Positions 54,591 to 63,924 of a stretch of DNA of 64,000 bases are shown here, one piece after another. A model generated the notes under the pieces. The model did not search any database and was not told the origin of the DNA. It saw only the letters and a program-made list of their open reading frames with translations. A program made the translations under genes and the position numbers. The first letter of the stretch is position 1. Each line of letters opens with the position of its first letter. Origin of the DNA: Candidatus Poribacteria bacterium (GTDB taxonomy: Bacteria > Poribacteria > WGA-4E > UBA9662); the NCBI GenBank assembly GCA_002709695.1, contig PAQF01000037.1, positions 25,999-89,998 of the forward strand. Reading direction: 5' to 3'.

Positions 54591-56516
54591 ATGCCTAATA
54601 AGCACCAATTGCCTTTTGGTGTTACACCTCGATCGATTCTGATAGGTCTGATTCTAGTTATTTGGAACGCCTATTGGTTGGCTTATGCTGCGGAGTTAAT
54701 CCAACCACAATTCCTGCTAAACTTCGTTTCACTCTTTTTCAATGCTATTTTCACATTGTTTATATTAATTGCATGTAATTCTCCCATTAAACGAATTTCC
54801 CCACAAAATGCGCTAACTACACAAGAAATACTAGTTATCTATATTATGGTCGTGATGGTCTCGACAATTGGTGGCCATACGATGATGACTTTTTTAATTG
54901 GAACCTTAGCACACCCCTACCAATTTTCCAGCGCTGAAAATGAATGGTCGACCCTATTCTGGCATCATATTCCTTGGTGGTTTGTTCCAAAACATAACGT
55001 ACTGGATGGTTACTTTAAAGGTGACTCAAACTTCTATATTAGGATGAACCTAGGCGGCTGGCTAATTCCGATTTTGGTCTGGACAGGATTCGTAACTATG
55101 CTCTGGTTTGTGCTTATATGCCTCAATACTATTATTCGAGCCCAGTGGACAGAACGAGAAAAACTAGCCTATCCGATTGTTCAGTTACCACTACAAATGG
55201 CACAAAATGAAAATCGTTTTTATCAAAACGAAATTATGTGGATTGGCTTTGGTGTAGCAGGATTCTTCGAAATCCTAGCTGGCCTCAACCACCTTTTTCC
55301 AAACATACCAGCTGTAAAACTCAATTATTATCCAATTTCCCACTGGTTCCAAGGAAAGCCATGGAATGCAATAGGCTGGATTTCCCTATCAGCCTACCCA
55401 TTCATCATTGGACTAACATTCTTTGTTCCTCTCGACATTTCTATGTCCGCTTGGTTCTTTTATATATTTGGTAAAGCTGAACGAATTATACGCACCGGGC
55501 TGATCGGACAAGGTGAACTCTTCATGGCAGAAAGGGCTGGTGGGGCATGGCTTGCTGTTGGCATATTAGGCCTCTGGGGTACTCGACGCCATCTTGGTGA
55601 TGTCGGGCGAAAATTCCTCAACACCCGAGTTTCCATTGACGATTCCAAAGAACCTATGAGTTATCGAACAGCAGTAATAGGCTTAATTTCCGGCCTGCTC
55701 GGTCTAGCCCTATTCTCTCTACAAGCAGGCATGACATGGCGAGGAATTTTTGGGTTTTCATTCATTTTTCTGTTCATGGCAATTGGAATCACACGAGTTC
55801 GGGCAGAGTTTGGCCCACCATCTCACGAAATTTTGGGACTAGATCCAGCACGGTTGATAACGACCGTATTTGGTTCACGATTGATTGGTACAGATAATCT
55901 AACCATAATTTCGTTTTATTACTGGCTCAATCGTCTAAACGTTTCACATCCCATGCCCAATCAACTTGAAGCTTTCAAAATTTCTGAAGGTGCACGGATC
56001 AATTCTCAACACCTAATCTGGGTGATGATGCTATCTATCATTATAGGAACACTGGCATCGTTTTGGGCGTTTCTTCACTTGATGTACAAAGTTGGAGCTT
56101 TATCAGTCCACGGCTATATTATTGGCATTGGAAATGAAGTTTTCGGGCGACGACTGGAACGATGGATCAACAATCCAGTAACCCCAAATATGATTGGCAC
56201 ACAATCAATGGCCATAGGAGCAGGCATAACATCAATCCTCTACTTTTTACGACACCAATACCTATGGTGGCCTTTTCACCCAATTGGTTATGTGATGACC
56301 GCCGCAACTTGGGGAGGACTATCCGATTTCTGGTTTTCGGTTTTCCTTGGATGGCTGATCAAACTCACAATTCTTAAGGTCTTCGGACTAAAAGCCCATC
56401 AACGTGCTATCCCTTTCTTCTTAGGCTTAGTTATGGGAGACTATATCTTTGTTAGCATATGGGCATTGGCTGGTACACTATTTAATATCCCAACATACGT
56501 TCTTTGGTCCCCATAA
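54591..56516 (+). CDS. DUF6785/DUF6784-type polytopic membrane protein (paralogue)
   Basis: 641 residues from the ATG at 54591. A TTG at 54537 would add 18 residues and lies almost on the predicted transcript start. About 14 hydrophobic segments. It shares with the 31509 protein the marks Q-W-T-E-R-E-K-L-A-Y-P, V-R-A-E-F-G, H-P-M-P-N-Q-L-E-A, L-W-W-P-F-H-P-I-G-Y and A-I-P-F-F-L-G. Function unknown; transport is a guess. No partner gene adjoins it. Confidence 0.85.
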   Translation: MPNKHQLPFGVTPRSILIGLILVIWNAYWLAYAAELIQPQFLLNFVSLFFNAIFTLFILIACNSPIKRISPQNALTTQEILVIYIMVVMVSTIGGHTMMTFLIGTLAHPYQFSSAENEWSTLFWHHIPWWFVPKHNVLDGYFKGDSNFYIRMNLGGWLIPILVWTGFVTMLWFVLICLNTIIRAQWTEREKLAYPIVQLPLQMAQNENRFYQNEIMWIGFGVAGFFEILAGLNHLFPNIPAVKLNYYPISHWFQGKPWNAIGWISLSAYPFIIGLTFFVPLDISMSAWFFYIFGKAERIIRTGLIGQGELFMAERAGGAWLAVGILGLWGTRRHLGDVGRKFLNTRVSIDDSKEPMSYRTAVIGLISGLLGLALFSLQAGMTWRGIFGFSFIFLFMAIGITRVRAEFGPPSHEILGLDPARLITTVFGSRLIGTDNLTIISFYYWLNRLNVSHPMPNQLEAFKISEGARINSQHLIWVMMLSIIIGTLASFWAFLHLMYKVGALSVHGYIIGIGNEVFGRRLERWINNPVTPNMIGTQSMAIGAGITSILYFLRHQYLWWPFHPIGYVMTAATWGGLSDFWFSVFLGWLIKLTILKVFGLKAHQRAIPFFLGLVMGDYIFVSIWALAGTLFNIPTYVLWSP

Positions 56517-56678
56517 TCTAATTGTGTTCAGTATTAATTATAAGGTATGATGTAACCCTGAGTAGGCAAACTCAATTACAGGTTCGTATTTTATAGTGCT
56601 TTTTTCAGACAAATAATAACTATTAAACTAGCCACATGTGCATTAAGTGATAAAGCACTACTTCTAGGAGGAACGGGA

Positions 56679-57701
56679 ATGAAAGTTGCAGCTATGTTTG
56701 GAAACGGTCAAGCAGGATTGGTAGAAAAACCGGATCCAATCCCCAAAGAAGACATTGTCCTTGTCAAAATTCATGCTGTACCTATGTGTACTGAATACAA
56801 AGGCTTCAAATCTGAACTTGAATCTGAAAAATTTGGATTTGGCCATGAAGCAGCAGGTGAAGTAGTTGAAGTTGCTCAACCAAGCTCAGTAAAAGTAGGA
56901 GATCGTGTCGTTGTACAACCGCAAAATGCCTGTGGCAAATGTTCTTTATGTCTGATCGGCGAACATATCCACTGTCAGAATGGTCGAAATGTACGCCAAA
57001 TCACGGGATCAAGTACAGGAACTGCAACCTTTGCCCAGTACATACTAAAACAGGACAATCTCCTATCTCAAATTCCTGAAGGTATTAGTTACACACATGC
57101 TGGAATGGCGTGCTGTGGACTCGGACCAACCTTTGGAGCAATGACGCAAATGCAGGTCCATGCTCATGATACAGTACTAATCACTGGATTGGGAGCCGTT
57201 GGCCTAGGTGGAGTGTTTAATGCAAATTATCTTGGCGCACGGATCATCGGGGTGGAAAGTCATCCCTATCGTGTGAATCTGGCTAAAGAACTAGGAGCTG
57301 AAATCGTACTCAACCCTAATGACGAAAACATCGTGGAACAGGTTATGGATCTAACAGAAGGCATTGGCGTTGACAAAGCCTTAGATTGTTCTGGAGCATC
57401 ACAGGCTCACCGATTGATGATTAACTCCGTTCGGCGCAAGGGACAAGTATGCTTCATTGGTGAAGGAGGCGAATTCCCTCTAGCAGCCAGTCGAGATATG
57501 ATCCGTAAAGGGTTAGTTTTACGAGGAAATTGGCATTACAACCTAGGTGACTACACAAAGTTGATCAGAGTCATTGAGCAATCATCAAACCAACTCGATA
57601 AATACATTACGCATACTTTCCCAATGAGTCAAGTTCAAGAAGCTTGGGAGGTACAAACCACAGGTGAATGCGGCAAAGTCGTTTTGGACCCTTGGACTTA
57701 G
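56679..57701 (+). CDS. Zinc-dependent alcohol/polyol dehydrogenase family protein
   Basis: 340-residue medium-chain dehydrogenase. Catalytic zinc ligands are likely Cys38 (M-C-T-E-Y-K) and the His of G-H-E-A-A-G-E. The structural zinc site has all four cysteines in C-G-K-C-S-L-C-x7-C. The Rossmann motif is G-L-G-A-V-G-L-G-G. AGGAGG precedes the ATG. It heads a group with ThuA-like and isochorismatase-like genes (62 and 35 bases apart), probably one operon for breakdown of a sugar or polyol derivative. Confidence 0.9.
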   Translation: MKVAAMFGNGQAGLVEKPDPIPKEDIVLVKIHAVPMCTEYKGFKSELESEKFGFGHEAAGEVVEVAQPSSVKVGDRVVVQPQNACGKCSLCLIGEHIHCQNGRNVRQITGSSTGTATFAQYILKQDNLLSQIPEGISYTHAGMACCGLGPTFGAMTQMQVHAHDTVLITGLGAVGLGGVFNANYLGARIIGVESHPYRVNLAKELGAEIVLNPNDENIVEQVMDLTEGIGVDKALDCSGASQAHRLMINSVRRKGQVCFIGEGGEFPLAASRDMIRKGLVLRGNWHYNLGDYTKLIRVIEQSSNQLDKYITHTFPMSQVQEAWEVQTTGECGKVVLDPWT

Positions 57702-57763
57702 CTTCCTAAACCTTGATTCAGATTCAAGATCAGAATACATAATATCTAGAGGAGAATACTTTA

Positions 57764-58732
57764 ATGGAAAAACTAAATAATGAAACCCAAGTAGACACAG
57801 CAAACCATTGGATTACTTATCAAAGCCATCAAGGAACTAATGAGGATAAACATATCGTTCTCGTTAGTGGTGATGAGGAGTATAGATCAGAAGAAGCTTT
57901 ACCCATGTTAGCAAAAATCCTCGCTATTCACCATGGGTTCAAATGTACCGTACTGTTTGCGATTGATACTGAAACCGGAATCATTAATCCAGAGAATCAA
58001 ACTAGTATACCCGGGTTGCACCATCTTGAAACCGCTGATATGATGATACTTTTTACTCGGTTTAGAGAACTACCCGATCAACAGATGAAGTATATCATTG
58101 ACTACACCAATCAAGGTAAGCCGATCATGGGACTGAGGACAGCAACACACGCTTTCAATTACACCAGAAACTTGCAAAGTCCCTATGCGAAATATGATTT
58201 CAAAAACGAAGATTTTCCTGGTGGATATGGACGACAGGTTCTAGGAGAAACATGGATTAATCATCATGGGCATCATGGCAAAGAAAGTGCTCGCGGCATC
58301 ATAAATGAAGAAATGGCAACACACCCTATTTTACAAAGTGTTCAAGATATCTGGGGGCCATCTGATGTGTATACAGTAAACAATTTGACAGATGACGCCC
58401 AAGTGTTGGTGTGGGGTCAGGTATTAATCGGAATGGAATCATCAGATGACCCCAACCTTGATAAGCCAAAAATGCCCTTAGCTTGGATTAAAACCTATAC
58501 TGGTGACGCAGGAAAAACATCACGCGTATTCTGCACCACTATGGGTGCATCCGTCGATCTCGAGAATGAAGGACTACGACGTCTTTTAGTAAATTCATGC
58601 TACTGGTGTATGGACATGGAAGATCAGATTCCTGCTGAGAGTCAGGTCGATTACGTCGGTGAATATACACCAACTTTCTTTGGATTCGGAACTTACCAAA
58701 AAGGCATGCGACCTTCTGATTTCAGCCTCTAA
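57764..58732 (+). CDS. ThuA-like (class I glutamine amidotransferase fold) protein
   Basis: 322 residues. I-V-L-V-S-G-D-E-E-Y-R-S-E-E-A-L-P near residue 31, then L-F-T-R-F-R-E-L-P and G-L-R-T-A-T-H-A-F, and a later W-I-N-H-H-G-H-H-G, are the pattern of ThuA-domain proteins, which often lie beside sugar oxidoreductases. No catalytic Cys of true amidotransferases is evident. No signal peptide. ATG with a strong AGAGGAG site. Probably works with the neighbouring dehydrogenase; the exact reaction is unknown. Confidence 0.8.
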   Translation: MEKLNNETQVDTANHWITYQSHQGTNEDKHIVLVSGDEEYRSEEALPMLAKILAIHHGFKCTVLFAIDTETGIINPENQTSIPGLHHLETADMMILFTRFRELPDQQMKYIIDYTNQGKPIMGLRTATHAFNYTRNLQSPYAKYDFKNEDFPGGYGRQVLGETWINHHGHHGKESARGIINEEMATHPILQSVQDIWGPSDVYTVNNLTDDAQVLVWGQVLIGMESSDDPNLDKPKMPLAWIKTYTGDAGKTSRVFCTTMGASVDLENEGLRRLLVNSCYWCMDMEDQIPAESQVDYVGEYTPTFFGFGTYQKGMRPSDFSL

Positions 58733-58767
58733 CCCAAACGGTATCTTTTGACTTCACTGAGCTAATT

Positions 58768-59556
58768 ATGTCTGAACTGGATCTGCGTGTTCGCTATTTT
58801 CAAGATAGTACCCCCCTAGATATTCCGTGCAGGGAAGAAAATTTTGTTCGGAGACAAATTAAAATGTTGCTCCCTTTGGAACAAACAGCACTTGTGTTGG
58901 TAGATGTCTGGAACGTTCACTTTATTGAAAGTTGGATTGAGCGTGCGAGCAGAATAACGAGAGAAATCATACTTCCAATTCTCGACACCGCCCGTCAAAG
59001 CCACTTAGCTATTATTCACGCTCCTTCTCCCCCTGTAGCAGAAAAATTCGGCCGGTTGGACGATCATACAGCACCCCAAAAATCGCCAAAGCTAACGTGG
59101 CCCCCAACTGAATTTCGACATCGATCTGGTAAATACTCTGCATTCCGCGGACCTCGAAATCAACCCCCAAGCATTGGTATACATTGGAATCCGATCGCCG
59201 ATCAATTGTCAATTTCACCTCTAATCGAGGTGTTAAAGGAGGAAGATATCATTGCTACTGGTTCACAACTCCATGACCTTCTAACTCAAAAAGGTATCTT
59301 GCACTTAATCTACGTTGGCTTTGCTACCAATTGGTGCGTCTTAGGTCGTGATTATGGTATCCGTGCCATGGCGGGTCGTGGTTACAATATCATCCTGCTG
59401 AGGGAAGCAACTACTGGGGTTGAGTTCCCAGACACGGTAGATCAACTATTCACCACAGAAATTGCGATTCGGGAAGTCGAACAACAATACGGATTTACCG
59501 CTTCCAAGAAAGATTTTTTGCTCGCATGTAAAACAATGAATGACAAAAACTCCTAA
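58768..59556 (+). CDS. Isochorismatase-like cysteine hydrolase
   Basis: 262 residues. L-V-L-V-D-V-W-N gives the catalytic Asp, and A-T-N-W-C-V-L-G-R-D-Y-G gives the nucleophilic cysteine, as in nicotinamidase and N-carbamoylsarcosine-type hydrolases. The first 30 residues precede the core. The substrate is likely an amide or an isochorismatase-type ether. ATG start, 35 bases after the ThuA-like gene. Confidence 0.86.
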   Translation: MSELDLRVRYFQDSTPLDIPCREENFVRRQIKMLLPLEQTALVLVDVWNVHFIESWIERASRITREIILPILDTARQSHLAIIHAPSPPVAEKFGRLDDHTAPQKSPKLTWPPTEFRHRSGKYSAFRGPRNQPPSIGIHWNPIADQLSISPLIEVLKEEDIIATGSQLHDLLTQKGILHLIYVGFATNWCVLGRDYGIRAMAGRGYNIILLREATTGVEFPDTVDQLFTTEIAIREVEQQYGFTASKKDFLLACKTMNDKNS

Positions 59557-59634
59557 CATTGTACGACAAAAGCAGACAAAACACAGTATGATTCCCAAAA
59601 GAGAATACAATATTAAATAGTAACTAACATCCAT

Positions 59635-59873
59635 ATGAAACGCCTCGTCATTCTTTCCGCAGTTCCCATTCTAGAAACTCAGCCTTTTAGATCTACTGTA
59701 AGTATCCAAGCCCAACATACCTTCAGCACGATCTAAGCTGCACTCCGATACACTCAAACTTGACTATATTGATTTCGCTGTTCCAAAAGCAACGAAGATG
59801 CACGTACAAATGTTCTTGCTAAGCCAGAACCTCCTGACTATCCTACATTTGCCTACCATTCACACTTCATTTA
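59635..59873 (+). pseudogene. Possible relic of a secreted protein gene
   Basis: In the 59557-59888 spacer, ATG 59635-59637 opens a 33-codon frame with a signal-like start (M-K-R-L-V-I-L-S-A-V-P-I-L). A second frame, ending at TAA 59871-59873, reads N-V-L-A-K-P-E-P-P-D-Y-P-T-F. They could be the two ends of one decayed gene. No family is recognised. Confidence 0.25.
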
Positions 59874-59888
59874 ACAAAAACATTAAAG

Positions 59889-60254
59889 TTAGGCTGACGA
59901 CTCAACTGGTATGTAGATAGTATCAATTTGCTGCTCCTGAACGAGATTCAGGTTATCCAAGACTTCCTGAGAAAAATTAGACAGTGCATCTTTGATTATC
60001 CACTGTGCCCACTGCATTTCATTGTGGATGGATTCTCTAACTCTACTATTTTGACATGATCCTTCATTGAGATTATTAATAAGATTATGGAGTTCAACGT
60101 AATGTTTGCTAATAATTGAATTCACCTGATCTTTATATTCTTCCAACATAGCATTTTCTAGCATCCCTTCCTCCCAAGTATTCCATGGTCTACACCATAC
60201 AGTTTTTATTTCCTCTTGAATAATATCCTTGTATACCACCCAACCTCGACACAT
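59889..60254 (-). CDS. Hypothetical protein
   Basis: 121 residues, acidic, Trp- and Asn-rich and predicted helical, with no signal peptide or membrane segment and no known motif. ATG start without a clear ribosome-binding site. The composition and length make it more likely real than chance, but it has no recognised relatives and no operon partner. Between it and the transporter gene lies a hairpin terminator. Confidence 0.45.
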   Translation of the reverse strand: MCRGWVVYKDIIQEEIKTVWCRPWNTWEEGMLENAMLEEYKDQVNSIISKHYVELHNLINNLNEGSCQNSRVRESIHNEMQWAQWIIKDALSNFSQEVLDNLNLVQEQQIDTIYIPVESSA

Positions 60255-60399
60255 GATGTCGGAAGTTAATAAAGAGACGCAAAAATTCCTGCCACTGTCG
60301 TATTTTTATCTGATACCAGACAAAATGTAAACTTAAATCCTTAAGAAATAATTGGGTCAAATAGTAACGAATTGAAAGAAAACTAGTGGAAGCGATAAA

Positions 60400-60428
60400 A
60401 GAAAAACCTGAAAACAGGTGTTTTTTTA
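60400..60428 (-). terminator. Intrinsic terminator after the APC-USP transporter gene
   Basis: ACCTG-AAAA-CAGGT (60406-60419) is flanked by A-rich sequence on the left and T-rich on the right, so it has a T-tail in either direction. It lies about 115 bases beyond the transporter stop on the minus strand. Confidence 0.6.
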
Positions 60429-60533
60429 ACAGAAAAACAAAACTATAACGTCCTCAAAATCCGACCATGAATTTAAGTCCATATACCAGGTGAACTTCTA
60501 CTATTATAGGCTTATAGGCTATAAAAACCCTAT

Positions 60534-62744
60534 TTACCCTTCGAAGATGCGACCCATCAACGATTTAACAGGCTGATAATATTTAATCAAAATTACTGGC
60601 CTATCAGAGTTCTTAGCAACACTTTCCGGAATGCTGCCAAAGAGTACTCTGGGATAAACACTATAACCACTTGCACCTATAACTACAGCATCATGGTTCT
60701 CTGATTCCCGAACAATTCCATCGGTAACAGAATCATGAATAATGACTTTGCTCTCGGGATCAAAACCATAAGATTTCGTTATCCTAGCAACAATGTGACC
60801 CAGCCTCTCATGGACCTTATTAATTACATCAGTAGTTGCATCCGGCGATTCTACACTACAAACTGTTAGTGAGCCACCCCAAAATTCAATGAGGGACGCA
60901 ATATACTTCTCTGCACGTTGGGCATGAGCCCCACCAGCAGTGGGAAGTAGAAATTTCTGTAATGATCCATGTTTCACCAGTTTGATTAACATTACATCTG
61001 TTCGCGCATTACTTACCATATCATCCACCACAGAACCAAGAATCCTTCCAACAGTAGAAGTATACCCTTTCCAACCAACCATAATTAAATCACAGTTCTG
61101 TTCACGAGAAGTTTCTAGCATCGCCTGTGCAACATTTCGTCCAACACGTATTAACAAGGTTATTGGAACTTGATACTGAAGCGCTCGAGAACGTGCGCGT
61201 TCCAATAGCAACTTTTCTTCTTCCAAGAAAGCGGATTCATGATATGCGGGTGTTTGCTCCGATATCTCAACCACCCGTAGGGCTACAATCTCTCCCTGAT
61301 TTTTCGACGCTACAGCTGCTGCTAATTCTATCAATTGGTCAACATGATCTGGGTTAGCTAAGGGAACCAACACCCGAAAATCGCCTTTATTGGTCGCTGG
61401 TTCCTCCAAAACCACCTGGGATGGTGGCACAGATGGTGCAGATACTTCCAATTGTGTCACTTTCCATCCTAGAAAGACAAACTCACCCAGTAAAAGACAA
61501 GTAATAGCAGCAATCACTGGAAACACATGATGAAGGATCTGACTCAACAAATACAAATTAGTAACAATAGCCATTAAAGGCAATAACGGTACTAAAGGCA
61601 CACGAAAAGGCCTTTCCAAGTCAGGGTATTTCCAACGGTGGGATATCAAGGCCACATTTACTAAAATCAGGGCTAACAATAAAACAGTATCGGCAAAATG
61701 CGCTAAATCCTCCAAATTAAAACTGAGAATAAAAATTAAAATCATCACACCAACTAAGATCAGCGCAAAAACAGGAGTCCGGGTGTGTAGATTCACCTGA
61801 CCAATCTTCTGTGGCAGATGCCCAAGGCGACTCATTGATAATATCACTCGGGATCCCGCCATTATCGATGCATTAGAAGCCGAAAGCATAGAAAACAAGG
61901 CACCTCCAATAATAACAATTCCACCAATAGGCCCAAGAAATTGTTTCGCGGCAATGCCCAAAGCTGATTCAGTATATTCCGTCAGTTTAGCAGAAACAAC
62001 TACCAACACAACTAATGTATAGAGAAGAGTCACTATTCCCATCGAAATAAAAATAGCACGCGGTATAGTTTGAACCGGATTTTTGATTTCCCCAGCTGAA
62101 GCGGCAATAGCAGAAAACCCGAAAAAGGTTATAAAAACCATGGCGGCTGTACTGCTGATTCGAACAAAATCGGTGCTGAACGTTGCTAAGACATCATCAA
62201 TATCTAAACTAGCCAATCCTCCAAAAACAAACCAAACTAATAGAACAACTTTACCAATGGTAACAACAATTTGAAAACTACCACTCTCTTTAGTTCCTTT
62301 GATATTAAGCAAAGTTAATCCAACTAATATGACTAATCCAGACAAACTTTCGAGAGGCATTTCTCGAATAAATTCGTTGTAATAACTCGAAAGACTGGAA
62401 AGATAAAATCCACAGGAAGACGTATATCCCAGAAAAAGGGCCCAACCCACAAAGAAGGCTAAAGGCGACGAGAAGGTTTTTCGAGCGTAGAAGTATCCTT
62501 CGCCAGACTCTGGATAGATTGAAACGAACTCACAATAGGTCAAAGCAGTGAAAATTGCTACTACAGCAGCCAATAGAAAGGCCAAAATAGCGGCTGAGCC
62601 CACATTTCGAACAGCAAGTCCTGATAGCGTAAATATACCAGCCGCTATCATGGTACCAACTCCAATTGCTAAGGCAGATGGCAACCCCAGGTCACGTCCT
62701 AATTCTGTGTGTATGTTATTGTTAATATCGTCTGAATTTCCCAC
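60534..62744 (-). CDS. APC-family amino acid permease with two universal-stress domains
   Basis: 736 residues. The first 430 hold about 12 membrane helices with the APC signature G-V-G-T-M-I-A-A-G-I-F-T-L-S-G near residue 27. Residues about 455-590 and 600-725 form two UspA-like domains; the first has V-G-W-K-G-Y-T-S-T-V and the second V-I-G-A-S-G-Y-S-V-Y-P-R-V-L-F-G-S-I with the G-x9-G-S nucleotide loop. Such fusions are thought to couple uptake of amino acids to ATP or cyclic nucleotide sensing. ATG start. Followed by a terminator. Confidence 0.92.
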   Translation of the reverse strand: MGNSDDINNNIHTELGRDLGLPSALAIGVGTMIAAGIFTLSGLAVRNVGSAAILAFLLAAVVAIFTALTYCEFVSIYPESGEGYFYARKTFSSPLAFFVGWALFLGYTSSCGFYLSSLSSYYNEFIREMPLESLSGLVILVGLTLLNIKGTKESGSFQIVVTIGKVVLLVWFVFGGLASLDIDDVLATFSTDFVRISSTAAMVFITFFGFSAIAASAGEIKNPVQTIPRAIFISMGIVTLLYTLVVLVVVSAKLTEYTESALGIAAKQFLGPIGGIVIIGGALFSMLSASNASIMAGSRVILSMSRLGHLPQKIGQVNLHTRTPVFALILVGVMILIFILSFNLEDLAHFADTVLLLALILVNVALISHRWKYPDLERPFRVPLVPLLPLMAIVTNLYLLSQILHHVFPVIAAITCLLLGEFVFLGWKVTQLEVSAPSVPPSQVVLEEPATNKGDFRVLVPLANPDHVDQLIELAAAVASKNQGEIVALRVVEISEQTPAYHESAFLEEEKLLLERARSRALQYQVPITLLIRVGRNVAQAMLETSREQNCDLIMVGWKGYTSTVGRILGSVVDDMVSNARTDVMLIKLVKHGSLQKFLLPTAGGAHAQRAEKYIASLIEFWGGSLTVCSVESPDATTDVINKVHERLGHIVARITKSYGFDPESKVIIHDSVTDGIVRESENHDAVVIGASGYSVYPRVLFGSIPESVAKNSDRPVILIKYYQPVKSLMGRIFEG

Positions 62745-62780
62745 TTACTTTTCTTTAAATCACCTTGACATTAAGATCTC

Positions 62781-62897
62781 TTAAAAGCACATTTCTGCAA
62801 AAAACATCTTCGGCCAAATAATAATTTCACCAGTCCCAATCAACAAACCAACAAAAATCACACTTGGCCCGGCAATTTCCCAAAATGAAAGCGTTTC
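62781..62897 (-). pseudogene. Nramp-like metal transporter N-terminal relic
   Basis: A 38-codon minus frame without start codon reads W-E-I-A-G-P-S-V-I-F-V-G-L-L-I-G-T-G-E and then I-I-I-W-P before running into a stop at 62781. The G-P-x-x-x-x-x-G-L-x-I-G-[ST]-G-E pattern is the first helix of Nramp-type Mn/Fe transporters. Nothing of the remaining ten helices is found. It lies directly upstream of the APC-USP gene on the same strand. Confidence 0.5.
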
Positions 62898-63372
62898 CTA
62901 GGATTAATCTATCGTTTCACAATCAGGCAAGGGTTGATATATTTTGCCCAACTCAGTTCAGCCTGCCCAAAACGCTAAAACTAGGCTCTAATAGAATGTT
63001 AACAAAACGTTGTCTAGAGCACATAACCAAATTCCAGCTTCACAGACTATCAACTACAAACACAAAAGTCAAGTCAGGATTATTAAACACTGATCTTCTA
63101 GAACTAAATATAAGTTACAACCAGACTAATTGGATGATTATAACATCACTACAAAAACGACAGATAAAATGTGTGCATAATTAATTGATATAAATCAAAA
63201 ATAAAAGCCCCCTTGGGAAAGAGTTCTTGTCCAAAGGAATTTCGCTTTGTAGAAGAACCAGTAGCTTTTGAAATATAGAGAAGGACAGCTTAGAAATTAA
63301 ACATTACTCCAAAGAAAACAAGATAACCCATATTTCAAAACCATCAGCTTTGTTAATCACGCAAAAACACAG

Positions 63373-63641
63373 TCAAAGGCTAGAAACTGAATGATGCACG
63401 AAAATCTCCCGTTTTTCCAACTCTTTAAAGATTTCCTGTAGATCGAAAGCCAACTTGGGAAACACTACACCTATTACCTTTAACAACCAATTGTGCTCCA
63501 ATAGAAAGTGGAATTCCTACACATCGCGTGTAAACTCTCAGATCTTCCCAACGTTCAATCGTTCCATCTGCGGGTGGATGTGTATGTGTTAAGATATGCG
63601 ATACTTGTTCCCACACCTCCTAAACACAATATCTTCAACAT
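63373..63641 (-). pseudogene. Saccharopine-dehydrogenase-like gene, deleted and frameshifted
   Basis: Three minus frames in succession read as one family. ATG 63639-63641 gives M-L-K-I-L-C-L-G-G-V-G-T-S-I-A, a dinucleotide-binding start. The next frame (to about 63480) gives P-A-D-G-T-I-E-R-W-E-D-L and G-I-P-L-S-I-G-A-Q-L-V-V-K-G. The last gives F-P-K-L-A-F-D-L-Q-E-I-F-K-E-L to a stop at 63373. The last two fit the C-terminus of saccharopine-dehydrogenase-type proteins. The whole middle is missing. The rest of the 62745-63924 spacer shows nothing recognised. Confidence 0.5.
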
Positions 63642-63924
63642 AACATATCCTTACATACCATCTAGGATTTTTATCGATCCTGCTACGATTGCCCAACGCC
63701 CTAGCTAAATAGGATATACAGAAAAATTTAGTAATTGAAATAACTTTCACTAAATTCAATTACTTACTGGTAAAACAATCTTTCTGTTTCAGCACTACAT
63801 GCTATTATAGTTCCACTTTCCAAACAAGTGAAAGCAGATTAAAACTATATAATTGTGATATGATTAGGAAATCATTCATCGTAGTGAAAAACATAGTTCA
63901 ACCTTCACCTATAATTAAAATGAA

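Noticed and set aside
62864..63184. 106-codon plus-strand ORF
   Set aside because: No ribosome-binding site and no recognisable motif; it overlaps the Nramp-like relic on the other strand.
63205..63292. Plus-strand frame with C-P-K-E-F-R-F-V-E-E-P
   Set aside because: Only 29 codons with no start. A competing frame on the other strand is equally protein-like, so it cannot be judged.
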